A stretch of DNA of 28,140 nucleotides from Gaiellasilicea sp039914895 (GTDB lineage: Bacteria > Actinomycetota > Thermoleophilia > Gaiellales > Gaiellaceae): positions 1 to 28,140 of the forward strand of contig JBDSOJ010000044.1 of assembly GCA_039914895.1 (NCBI GenBank), in the 5' to 3' direction. Both the position numbers and the translations under genes were made by a program. The notes beneath the pieces were generated by a model. It had not been told where the DNA came from. It did no database searches and was given only the letters and a program-made list of their open reading frames with translations. Below, piece after piece: positions 21,868 through 28,140 of the stretch (position 1 is its first letter; the number at the start of each line of letters is the position of its first letter).

Positions 21868-22451
21868 GGCTGCGCGTTCGACCGGACGGCACCGGGCGCC
21901 GTCGCCCGGACGAGGCCGACGTGCTTGCCGACGCAGGCGCGGCCGTTCGTCGTCCTGAACCGCTTGCCGCCCGCGAGGAGCGTCGCGCTCGCGGCGCGCG
22001 TGCGCACGCCGGCGTCGGTGACCGACTGGACGACGTAACAGTTGGCCGGCAGTCGCTGCAGCTCGAGCGTCGGCGGCCCGCCGGCGGGGCCGAACGTGGC
22101 GTAGTACCAGAGGACGGTGTCGCCGTCCTTCAGCGTCACCTTGTCGGCGCCGACGGGCGGTGAGACGCCGTTGACCTTGAAGACCCAGCCGGACGAGTCC
22201 GACGCCGGGTACTTGCCGATCTGGTTGACGTAGTCGCCGAAGCTCGACGTCGTCATGCCGTAGTGGAACTCGCCGGCCGTGCTGGCCGCGTCGAGCGCCT
22301 GAAGCGCGTTGTCGGCGGTGACGCGCGGCTGCGCGGCGCCGAAGATCGTCGTCGTCTTGCCTTCGACACGGATCTTGACGTTGGCGGCGAGCGCGGCGGG
22401 TGCGAACGCCACCAGGAGCAGCACCGAGAGAGTAATGAGTCTGCGAAGCAC
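21864..22451 (-). CDS. Secreted DUF4430 protein, first gene of B12 operon
   Basis: A 195-residue exported protein with a signal peptide at about 1-23 (LITLSVLLLVAFAPAALA). The DUF4430 domain is at about 24-120: VKIRVEGKTTTIFG, ADNALQALDAAS, FGDYVNQIGKYPASDSSGW, VFKVNGVSPPVGADKVTL and KDGDTVLWYYATFG. These match the family pattern in which a Gly-Trp-x-x-x-Val-Asn-Gly turn and a Gly-Asp-x-x-x-Trp-x-Tyr strand are conserved. The last 65 residues contain Cys138 and Cys173, a possible disulfide. GTG 22451 is fixed by a perfect AAGGAGG 4-5 bases upstream. The gene lies directly behind the cobalamin riboswitch. I infer a corrinoid-binding protein. Confidence 0.9.
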   Translation of the reverse strand: MLRRLITLSVLLLVAFAPAALAANVKIRVEGKTTTIFGAAQPRVTADNALQALDAASTAGEFHYGMTTSSFGDYVNQIGKYPASDSSGWVFKVNGVSPPVGADKVTLKDGDTVLWYYATFGPAGGPPTLELQRLPANCYVVQSVTDAGVRTRAASATLLAGGKRFRTTNGRACVGKHVGLVRATAPGAVRSNAQP

Positions 22452-22455
22452 GAAT

Positions 22456-22462
22456 CCTCCTT
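22456..22462 (-). promoter_or_regulatory. Strong Shine-Dalgarno of B12 operon
   Basis: AAGGAGG on the minus strand, 4 bases before GTG 22451. It lies about 30 bases after the riboswitch aptamer, so ligand-dependent masking of this site is the likely control mechanism. No intrinsic terminator is seen between them. Confidence 0.7.
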
Positions 22463-22484
22463 CCGCGAGGGGTTCGGGGCTGGG

Positions 22485-22630
22485 AAGCGAGGCGGGTCTT
22501 CTGACTCGGGGCTCCCCCTTCGCGGCCTTCCCGACCTCTCGGTCAGTGGCGTTTCCGCGTCGGGCGTCTCCCCTCACAGCGGCGGGACCGTCCCGGACTT
22601 ACACCGGGTTCCCTCACCGCGCTCCGTATG
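22485..22630 (-). promoter_or_regulatory. Cobalamin riboswitch
   Basis: Minus-strand sequence carries the conserved aptamer blocks in order: GAGGGAACCCGGTGTAAGTC then CGGGACGGTCCCGCCGCTGT, then GCCACTG, GTCGGGAAGG and the B12 box AGTCAGAAGACCCGCC (22506-22491). These match the adenosyl/hydroxocobalamin aptamer consensus closely. It stands directly upstream of the DUF4430-ECF operon, which it should repress when cobalamin is plentiful. Confidence 0.96.
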
Positions 22631-22643
22631 TGGGGCGGGAGCC

Positions 22644-22649
22644 TAGCAT
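22644..22649 (+). promoter_or_regulatory. -10 box for leaderless VanZ-like mRNA
   Basis: TAGCAT stands 6 bp before GTG 22656 with no Shine-Dalgarno between, supporting GTG 22656 as the start. Confidence 0.45.
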
Positions 22650-22655
22650 GGCCCG

Positions 22656-22994
22656 GTGGCACTTTCAGCGATGCGCCTGTGGGCGCCGGTCGTCCTCTGG
22701 GCCGCCGTCATCTTCGCCCTCTCGTCCGTCTCCGACCTGGGAACCGGCCTTGGGACGTGGGATCTCGTGCTGCGGAAGCTCGCACATGCAGCGGAGTTCG
22801 CGCTGCTCGGGGCTCTGCTGCTGCGGGCGCTCCGCGACGAGCGGGCGGCGCTCGCAGCCGGGGTCGCCTACGCGATCTCGGATGAGCTGCACCAGCACTT
22901 CGTCTCCGGCCGGGTCGGCTCGCCGTTCGACGTCGCGATCGACTCGATCGGCATCGCGCTCGGCGTCCTCCTCTGGCGGCGGTACGGAAGGTGA
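22656..22994 (+). CDS. VanZ-like membrane protein
   Basis: A 112-residue protein with about four membrane segments: APVVLWAAVIFALSSV, a LAHAAEFALLGALLLRAL segment, LAAGVAYAISDELHQHFVSG and FDVAIDSIGIALGVLLW. The KLAHxxEFxxLG and SDELHQxFVxGRxGSxxDVxxDxxG patterns are those of the VanZ family. The name comes from a teicoplanin-resistance gene, but most members have no known role. GTG 22656 follows a -10 box by 6 bp; ATG 22671 is an alternative. It diverges from the riboswitch operon and overlaps the next gene by 4 bases. Confidence 0.9.
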   Translation: MALSAMRLWAPVVLWAAVIFALSSVSDLGTGLGTWDLVLRKLAHAAEFALLGALLLRALRDERAALAAGVAYAISDELHQHFVSGRVGSPFDVAIDSIGIALGVLLWRRYGR

Positions 22995-23413
22995 TTGCGA
23001 TCGAGCTGGACGTGCTCGGCGACACGCGGCCGCTCTGGCACGACTGGCTCGTCGATGCCGCCCGCGTGCTCGACGTCGAGGGGCTACCCGAGGACCGCGT
23101 CGCCGCGACGGCCGAGCTCGACGCACGCGGGGCCGGCAACTGGCGGACGCTGCTCGAGCGGTTCGCGGAGGACCGCGCGCCGGTTTATCTCCGCCCCGCC
23201 GCCGAGGTGAGCGCCGTGCTGCGGGCGCTGCACGCCGACGGAGAGCAACTGGTCGTCTTCACGGACGCGCCGCTCGGACTCGCCCACATCGTGCTCGCCC
23301 AGCTCGGCGCCGTCCGCCGGATCGAACGCGTCGAGGTCGGCCCGGCTCCCCTCGACGCCGACGTCGTCATCACGTCGCGGGCGGAGCTGCTCCGGCTGCG
23401 TAGATCCGCCTGA
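22991..23413 (+). CDS. Degenerate HAD-like protein
   Basis: A 140-residue protein starting VIAIELDVLGDTRPLWHDWL and containing EQLVVFTDAP and LAHIVLAQLGAVRRIERVEV, the order of a small haloacid-dehalogenase-like fold (motif I Asp region, helical cap, motif II Thr, then a helix). The DxDGT nucleophile motif is altered to LDVLGD, and no motif III Lys or motif IV acidic pair is clear. Phosphatase activity is therefore doubtful. GTG 22991 overlaps the VanZ-like stop (GTGA). The 3' end overlaps the convergent ABC ATPase gene by 44 bp. Confidence 0.65.
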   Translation: MIAIELDVLGDTRPLWHDWLVDAARVLDVEGLPEDRVAATAELDARGAGNWRTLLERFAEDRAPVYLRPAAEVSAVLRALHADGEQLVVFTDAPLGLAHIVLAQLGAVRRIERVEVGPAPLDADVVITSRAELLRLRRSA

Positions 23414-24347
23414 CGATCTCCTCGATCTCCGTCTCCTCGATCGCGACGTCGACGATCCTCGCCCGGGCGGCAACCGCGGCGATCAGCTCGGCGGCGCTCG
23501 TCTCGTCGCGCCGGAAGGCGAGCCACTGCCGCGGCCCTTCGGTTCGGACCACCTGCGCGCCCGGCACCTCGACTGGCGGCCCCGGCTCCTCGAGGTCGAC
23601 GACGAGCGTCCGCGCCTGACCGTAGCGACGCTTCAGCTCGTCGATGCCGCCATCCCAGATCAGGTGCCCGTGGTCGATGATCAGGAGGCGCGAGCAGAGC
23701 CGCTCGATGTCGGCGAGGTCGTGCGTCGTCAGCAGAACGGTGACGCTGCGCTCGCGATTCACCTCGGCGAGGAACTCGCGCACGGCCGCCTTCGCGACGA
23801 CATCGAGCCCGATCGTCGGCTCGTCGAGGAAGACGAGCTCGGGGTCGTGCAGCAGCGCCGCCGTCAGCTCGCCGCGCATCCGCTGGCCCAGCGAGAGCTG
23901 GCGTACGGGTGTGTCGAGGAACGGCGCGAGGGCGAGCACGTCGGTGAAGCGGTCGAGATTCGCCCGGTGACGCTCCGCCGGGACGCGGTAGATGTGGCGG
24001 AGGAGATCGAACGAGTCGCGCAGCGGCAAATCCCACCAGAGCTGTGAGCGCTGGCCGAAGACGACGCCGATCCTCCGCGCGAGCTCGAGGCGCTGCCGCG
24101 ACGGATCGAGCCCGGCGACGCGAATCCGGCCGCCGCTCGGCACCAGGATCCCCGTCAGCATCTTCACGGTGGTCGACTTGCCGGCGCCGTTCGGGCCGAG
24201 GTAGCCGACGATCGTGCCGCGCTCGAGCTCGAACGAGATCCCGTCGACGGCCAAGACCTCGCGGCGCTCGCGGCGGAGCCGACCGCGCCGGACCCGGACG
24301 GAGAACCGCTTCGTGACCTCGTCGACCTGGATCGCAGGTTCAGCCAC
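23370..24347 (-). CDS. NatA-type ABC exporter ATPase
   Basis: A 325-residue ABC ATPase of the ABC-2 (NatA/DrrA-like) class. Walker A is GYLGPNGAGKSTT (about 48-60), Q loop VVFGQRSQLWWDLPL, signature LSLGQRMR, Walker B LVFLDEPTIGLD and H loop TTHDL. About 90 residues follow the core (LVVDLEEPGPPVEVPGAQVV and on), usual for this class. It is the last gene of a three-gene operon with two membrane proteins. GTG 24347 overlaps the second permease gene by 8 bp. The exported substrate is unknown. Confidence 0.93.
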   Translation of the reverse strand: MAEPAIQVDEVTKRFSVRVRRGRLRRERREVLAVDGISFELERGTIVGYLGPNGAGKSTTVKMLTGILVPSGGRIRVAGLDPSRQRLELARRIGVVFGQRSQLWWDLPLRDSFDLLRHIYRVPAERHRANLDRFTDVLALAPFLDTPVRQLSLGQRMRGELTAALLHDPELVFLDEPTIGLDVVAKAAVREFLAEVNRERSVTVLLTTHDLADIERLCSRLLIIDHGHLIWDGGIDELKRRYGQARTLVVDLEEPGPPVEVPGAQVVRTEGPRQWLAFRRDETSAAELIAAVAARARIVDVAIEETEIEEIVRRIYAAGAAPPAT

Positions 24348-25152
24348 CGGCGCTCCGGTAATGGCGGACGGCGCCCTGCCAGACGAGCGAGGCCACGAAG
24401 GCGGAGACGACTGCGACGACGGGCGACGCGTACTGCAGGACCTCCGGAAGACCGAGCGTGTCCTCCCTGCCGAGCAGGTAGAGCGCGGGGAAGTAGGCGA
24501 CGAACGCGATCGGCACGACGAAGACGACGAGCGCGCGCAGCCAGCGCGCGAAGATCCCGATCGGGTACTGCGAGAGGAAGCTGCCGCCGTAGGTGAAGGC
24601 GTTCACGACTTCGATCGCGTCGACGATCCAGAACGTGACGGTTGCGAGCGAGATCCACACCGCCGCGTAGATGACCGAGCCGGCCAAGATCGCGACCGGC
24701 AGCGCGAGCGCACGTCCCAGCGTCCAGTCGACGTCGACGAGCACGATCGCGACGGCGAGCACGGCGATCCCCTGCAGCACCTTCCCCAGCCGCCGCGGCG
24801 CGAAGTCGGAGGCGACGACCTGGAGCAGCGAGGGGAGCGGCCGGACGAGGATCTGGTCGAACCCGCCGCTGCGGATCATCTCCGGGAACAGATCGAGGTG
24901 ACCGATCGCGAGGTCGGTGAAGGCGAACGAGATCGTCGCCAGCGCGTAGAGCAGCGCGACCTCGCCGAGCGTCCACTCGCCGAGCTCCGGCACGTTGGCG
25001 AAGATCGTCGCGATCGCGACGAAGTCGATCAGGGTCAGGAAGGCCGTGCCGGCGAGCTGGAGCACGAACGAGACCGGGTACTCGAGGTGCGATCGGATCC
25101 GCGAGCCGATCAGCCGCCCGTAGATCGCGGCGAGCGCGCGCAGGTCACCCAC
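24340..25152 (-). CDS. ABC-2 permease (ABC2_membrane_6 type), subunit 2
   Basis: A 270-residue membrane protein with six hydrophobic segments, starting VGDLRALAAIYGRLIGSRIR. SHLEYPVSFVLQLAGTAF, then MIRSGGFDQILVRPLPSLLQ and FVVPIAFVAYFPALYLLGR are patterns of the DUF990/ABC2_membrane_6 permeases, which occur as unequal pairs with an NatA-like ATPase. GTG 25152 overlaps the first permease stop by 8 bp. The open frame upstream of it is antisense-like and non-conserved. Confidence 0.88.
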   Translation of the reverse strand: MGDLRALAAIYGRLIGSRIRSHLEYPVSFVLQLAGTAFLTLIDFVAIATIFANVPELGEWTLGEVALLYALATISFAFTDLAIGHLDLFPEMIRSGGFDQILVRPLPSLLQVVASDFAPRRLGKVLQGIAVLAVAIVLVDVDWTLGRALALPVAILAGSVIYAAVWISLATVTFWIVDAIEVVNAFTYGGSFLSQYPIGIFARWLRALVVFVVPIAFVAYFPALYLLGREDTLGLPEVLQYASPVVAVVSAFVASLVWQGAVRHYRSAGG

Positions 25153-25942
25153 CCTGCACCACCAGCTTGCGCATCCCGGCGACGAGCACGAGCCGGCCGG
25201 TCGCGTAGAGCGCCGCCGCCCAGAAGGCCTGAACGGCGAGCACGAGCGCGATGCTGCCGCCGAGCGGCTCGTCGACGTAGACATCGACGGGAAGCTGCAC
25301 GATCGAGGCGAACGGGAGCAGGCGCGCGACGGTGTCGAGAGGCTCGGGGTAGAAGGCGAGCGGGATCGTCATCCCGGAGAGCAGGGCTGTCACGCCGAGC
25401 GCGAGCAGCGTCGGGCCGCGGTGGTCCAGCAGCCAGAACGAGCAGAGGTTGAGCAGGAAGCGGATCCCGAAGCTGACGACGATTGCCAGGGCGACGCTGA
25501 CCGCGACCAGAAGCCACGTCGCCACTGCGCCCGGAACCGTGATCTCGAACAGGAGCGCGCCGAGCAGGAACTGCGGCACGGCTCGATAGACGAGCTGGTA
25601 CCACGCCCGGCCGGCGTCCTGGGCGAAGGCGGCGTGCTGGAGGTCGAGCGGCCGCTGCAGGTCGGTGGCGACGTCGCCACTGCGGACGCGCAACGCGAGC
25701 TCGAACCAGCTCGGGCCGAAGATCGCCACGACCGAGAAGAGGCCCTGACTCACCCACACGTACGCGATCGCGTCCCGGACGTCGTAGCCGCCGATCTGGT
25801 TCGTCTCCTCGTAGACGGCGAGGAGGATGTACGCCAGTAGGAAGCCGAAGAAGACGTTCGTGAAGAGGCCGGCCACGGTGGCGGCCGGATAGGCGGCATA
25901 GCGGCGATAGCCGCGCCGCGCGAGCTCCCAGTAGAGGCGCAT
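25145..25942 (-). CDS. ABC-2 permease (ABC2_membrane_6 type), subunit 1
   Basis: A 265-residue membrane protein with about six membrane segments and a cytoplasmic N terminus (MRLYWELARRGYRRYAAYP). It has the family's loop VRSGDVATDLQRPLDLQ after the second segment and the FYPEPL...LPFASIVQLPVDVY segment near the C terminus. It is the first gene of the exporter operon. ATG 25942 lies only 19 bp from the divergently transcribed gene at 25962, so its promoter must lie inside or across that gene. Confidence 0.9.
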   Translation of the reverse strand: MRLYWELARRGYRRYAAYPAATVAGLFTNVFFGFLLAYILLAVYEETNQIGGYDVRDAIAYVWVSQGLFSVVAIFGPSWFELALRVRSGDVATDLQRPLDLQHAAFAQDAGRAWYQLVYRAVPQFLLGALLFEITVPGAVATWLLVAVSVALAIVVSFGIRFLLNLCSFWLLDHRGPTLLALGVTALLSGMTIPLAFYPEPLDTVARLLPFASIVQLPVDVYVDEPLGGSIALVLAVQAFWAAALYATGRLVLVAGMRKLVVQGG

Positions 25943-25949
25943 CGGCGGC

Positions 25950-25955
25950 TATTCT
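25950..25955 (+). promoter_or_regulatory. -10 box for leaderless mRNA
   Basis: TATTCT stands 6 bp before ATG 25962. The space to the divergent permease gene is only 19 bp, which leaves no room for a conventional leader. Confidence 0.45.
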
Positions 25956-25961
25956 CGCCAC

Positions 25962-26174
25962 ATGGACGCGAAGGAGATGCCGGACCGCCAGTTCGAGGCG
26001 GTGCTGGAGCGGCTCGACCGGATCGCGGACGAGCTCGCCCGCCTCAACCGGCACGCCGAGAACGCCGAGGGCTTCCAACTGCTGGCCCGCGAGCTGCGAA
26101 ACCTGAACGAGTCGCTGAACGCGCTCGCCTACGCCGCGCTCGGCCAGAGCCCGCGCGTGCGCCGTGCCAAGTAA
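25962..26174 (+). CDS. Small helical protein, unknown function
   Basis: A 70-residue charged, fully helical protein with heptad-like leucines: FEAVLERLDRIADELARLNR, then FQLLARELRNLNESLNALAY. It probably forms a short coiled coil. It has no signal peptide or membrane segment. It overlaps the following lipoprotein gene by 11 bp. Codon use is like its neighbours and a -10 box lies 6 bp upstream, so it is likely a real gene. I do not recognise the family. Confidence 0.65.
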   Translation: MDAKEMPDRQFEAVLERLDRIADELARLNRHAENAEGFQLLARELRNLNESLNALAYAALGQSPRVRRAK

Positions 26175-26715
26175 CAGCTTGTTGCTCGGCACGCTTGCGG
26201 CCGTGCTGCTCGGCGGCTGTGGTGGCGAGGAGCCGGGTCCGAGACGGCTGCTTGACGAACGTGCAGGGTCGTACCGAGGCGTAGGTTTCGGCGCGACCGA
26301 GGCGCAAGTTCGGAGCGTCTTCGGGGACCCGGGTAAGCGATCGGGCTTTAGCCCGCTGGACTCCGAGTTCCACGACGTCGGCGGACCCCCTGCCGTTCGT
26401 GTCTGGCCGCCGGGCTCGACGATGCAGACGTCGCTGCGGTACGACGGCGTCGCCTTTCTCATCGGCACCGAAGGCGTCTACGCGATCATGGTCACCGAGC
26501 GGGCACGAACGTTACGAGGCGTTGCTGTCGGCGACGACCTCGGGAGGGCGCGGCGTACCTACAAGCTCGGCTGCGGCGAAGGTGTCGCCGGCGAGCGGAT
26601 CGGCGGCGGGGTCGAGACGTATCCGACCTGCAAGGGCACGATCGACGGCCGGATTCGGATCTGGTTCGGCGAGGATCCGATCGGCAGCATCGCCGTCGCC
26701 CGCGTCGCCAGGTAG
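26164..26715 (+). CDS. Lipoprotein of unknown function
   Basis: A 183-residue exported lipoprotein: GTG 26164 opens VPSNSLLLGTLAAVLLGGCG, with the lipobox Cys at 19. The mature part reads RGVGFGATEAQVRSVFGDPG, then GVAFLIGTEGVYAIMVTE, RGVAVGDDLGRARRTYKLGC and GRIRIWFGEDPIGSIAVARV. The repeated GxxxGDxxxxARxxYKxxCG theme recalls small beta-rich cell-envelope proteins, but I cannot name a family. It overlaps the upstream small gene by 11 bp. An internal hairpin CGGGCTTTAGCCCG is at 26342-26355. Confidence 0.8.
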   Translation: MPSNSLLLGTLAAVLLGGCGGEEPGPRRLLDERAGSYRGVGFGATEAQVRSVFGDPGKRSGFSPLDSEFHDVGGPPAVRVWPPGSTMQTSLRYDGVAFLIGTEGVYAIMVTERARTLRGVAVGDDLGRARRTYKLGCGEGVAGERIGGGVETYPTCKGTIDGRIRIWFGEDPIGSIAVARVAR

Positions 26716-26722
26716 CGGTCTG

Positions 26723-27511
26723 TTACCTGGCCGCGTCGAGAGCGCGCATGTAGCGTGCCGCCGAGCGCCGCACGACCTCGTTGCCCTCGTGCGGGACGAG
26801 TCGCTCCCACCACGCGCCGAGGATCCGCTCGAACTCCCACGGCTCGAGCGCGGCAGCGATCCGCTCGATCTCCGCGGCGGGAAGCGGGATCAGGTTCGGG
26901 TAGCTCCACATGAAGCTGACGAAGCGGCGATCCGGAATCACCTGGACGATGTCTCCCGAGAGCAGCGTTCGGCGAGTCGCGTCGTGGAGGACGGTGCCGC
27001 CCGGATAGTGGCCGCCGAGACGGAGCAGGGTCAAGCCGCCCCACAGCTCCTTGACGTCGCCCGACCAGAGCTCGATCGCCGGATCCGGCCGCATGATCCA
27101 CTCCCTGTCGGCCTCGTGGAGAAGGATCGGAACGCCCCCGAGCGCCCTGCTCCACTCGACCATGCCGGAGTAGTAGTGCGGGTGCGAGATCGCGATCGCA
27201 CGGACCTCACCGCGCGCCCGCACCGCCCCCACGGCCGCGTCGTCGACGAGTGGGATCATGTCCCAGAGCACGTTCCCCTCGGGCGACTCGGCGAGCAGGA
27301 GCCGCTGGCCGATCGCGAGCTCCGGTGCGACGCCGACGCCGAGGTAACCGGAGTCCTCGCGCACGACGCAGCGGTAACCAGCCCGCAGCTCCTCCAGCGT
27401 CAGCCACTTCTGCCCGTCGAGGCCGACGTACTGGCGCTCGTCGTCGCAGATCGCGCACCGCTCCGGTTCACCGGCGTGGTGCGTCGCGCAGGTGAAACAA
27501 ACCCGGATCAG
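26723..27511 (-). CDS. MBL-fold protein with N-terminal zinc ribbon
   Basis: About 262 residues. The N terminus holds a four-cysteine ribbon, VCFTCATHHAGEPERCAIC, then DDERQYVGLDGQKWLTLEEL. A metallo-beta-lactamase-like fold follows, with SHPHYYSGMVEW in place of HxHxDH, LGGHYPGG and LLSGDIVQV. The active-site Asp-His of the classic motif is replaced by Tyr-Ser, which is usual in this subfamily as I recall it. Function is unknown. The ribbon is clearly coding, yet no ATG, GTG or TTG precedes it in frame. The best start is CTG 27511, which overlaps the upstream sugar dehydrogenase stop as CTGA. A GTG at 27364 would remove the ribbon. Confidence 0.8.
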   Translation of the reverse strand: MIRVCFTCATHHAGEPERCAICDDERQYVGLDGQKWLTLEELRAGYRCVVREDSGYLGVGVAPELAIGQRLLLAESPEGNVLWDMIPLVDDAAVGAVRARGEVRAIAISHPHYYSGMVEWSRALGGVPILLHEADREWIMRPDPAIELWSGDVKELWGGLTLLRLGGHYPGGTVLHDATRRTLLSGDIVQVIPDRRFVSFMWSYPNLIPLPAAEIERIAAALEPWEFERILGAWWERLVPHEGNEVVRRSAARYMRALDAAR

Positions 27512-28140
27512 GGCGTGAGGCGGTAGATCGTGCCGCCGTGCGAGACGGCGTAGAGCTCGCCCGCGTTGTCCTGCCCGAACGAGGTCAGGTTCTCGACCTT
27601 GAACGGCTCGCGGCGCAGCCCGGTCGCCTTGCCGCCCGCGAGCTTGAAGCTCCAGACGATCCCGCTGCAGTAGTCGCCGTAGATGTAGCGGCCCCGCAAT
27701 GCCACCTTCGAGCCGCGGTAGACGTAACCGCCCGTGACCGAGCAGCCGTTCGCGTGGGTGTACTGGGCGACCGGCTGGACGAGCTTGCCGGGCCCGAGCG
27801 CCTTGTTCTCGAACCGCGACCGGCCCTCGTAGACGTCCCAGCCGAAGTTCTCGAGCCCCGGGCTCTTCGCGGGCGAGTACGAGATCTCCTCGATCTCACC
27901 CTGGCCGACGTCGCCGAGGTAGAGGTCGTCGGTGGCGCGGTCGAACGAGAAGCGCCACGCGTTCCGGAGGCCGAGCGCCTCGATCCGCAGGCCTTTGGTG
28001 GCGACGTTGATCGAGAGCAGCTTGCCGAAGAACGAGCGGATGTTCTGGGAGCGGTTCTCGGGATCGCCGCCGGCGCCGCCGTCGCCCATCGTGAAGTGGA
28101 GGCGTCCGTTTGGCGCGAAGGCGAGCATGCCGCCGTTGTG
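27508..28140 (-). CDS. PQQ-type sugar dehydrogenase, C-terminal part
   Basis: The last 210 residues of a GSDH-family beta-propeller that continues beyond the window. Typical elements: LAFAPNGRLHFTMGDGGAGG, DPENRSQN, the GLRNAWRFSFDRATDDLYLG blade, DVGQGEIEEI, then VTGGYVYRG, LRGRYIYGDYCSG and a final SFGQDNAGELYAVS blade. Related proteins are exported oxidoreductases acting on aldose sugars with PQQ, but many relatives have unproven substrates. The N terminus and signal peptide are outside. Its stop overlaps the proposed start of the zinc-ribbon gene. Confidence 0.92.
   Translation of the reverse strand, partial: HNGGMLAFAPNGRLHFTMGDGGAGGDPENRSQNIRSFFGKLLSINVATKGLRIEALGLRNAWRFSFDRATDDLYLGDVGQGEIEEISYSPAKSPGLENFGWDVYEGRSRFENKALGPGKLVQPVAQYTHANGCSVTGGYVYRGSKVALRGRYIYGDYCSGIVWSFKLAGGKATGLRREPFKVENLTSFGQDNAGELYAVSHGGTIYRLTP

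Noticed and set aside
26342..26355. CGGGCTTTAGCCCG hairpin inside the lipoprotein gene
   Set aside because: A six-pair palindrome of common type in coding DNA. One copy is not enough to call a repeat family.
1..28140. CRISPR arrays, rRNA genes or prophage structural genes
   Set aside because: No regularly spaced repeats, rRNA-like sequence or capsid, tail or terminase genes were seen.

Overview
The window is high-GC DNA with dense, often overlapping genes. GTG/TTG starts are common and several genes have no leader. The gene content includes Eis-type acetyltransferases, an NatA-type exporter with two ABC2_membrane_6-like permeases, a DUF4394 protein, a PcrA helicase and a decayed PlsY-DegV fusion. 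Together these suggest an actinobacterium, most likely of the Thermoleophilia (Gaiellales/Solirubrobacterales). The taxonomy is inferred from gene content and base composition only.

Left part (1-7344): accessory DNA. A small SAM methyltransferase (347-1039) faces a frameshifted PlsY-like/DegV-like fusion pseudogene (925-1967). Then comes what looks like the right end of an integrative mobilizable element: a MobF/TraA relaxase-helicase (2123-5230), a convergent XRE regulator plus nucleotidyltransferase pair (5041-5852), an excisionase-like HTH protein and a tyrosine integrase (5951-7288). The integrase ends 55 bp from the 3' end of a tRNA-Val(GAC) gene (7344-7416, minus), the probable attachment site. 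I found no left attachment repeat, so the element may extend beyond the window.

Middle part (7437-17609, minus strand): chromosomal genes. These are a GT-C membrane glycosyltransferase, two tandem M23 endopeptidases, a DUF4126 membrane protein, a 223-bp MITE-like element touching the DUF4126 start codon, two tandem Eis-like acetyltransferases separated by a hairpin-rich spacer, PcrA/UvrD, and a secreted DUF4394 protein.

The most interesting locus (17694-22630, minus strand) is a six-gene operon behind a clear cobalamin riboswitch. It encodes two secreted DUF4430 proteins (the fold of the transcobalamin/intrinsic factor beta domain), the ECF transporter parts EcfT, fused EcfA-A' and an S component, and a secreted alpha/alpha-barrel repeat protein resembling the other half of transcobalamin. 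I read this as a split, bacterial transcobalamin-like capture system feeding an ECF-type corrinoid importer. Three short related palindromes are embedded in frame in its coding regions, at places that tolerate insertion.

Right part (22656-28140): a VanZ-like membrane protein and a degenerate HAD-like protein, a three-gene ABC-2 exporter operon on the minus strand, a small helical protein and a lipoprotein on the plus strand, and on the minus strand a zinc-ribbon MBL-fold protein coupled to the 3' part of a PQQ-type sugar dehydrogenase that runs off the window.
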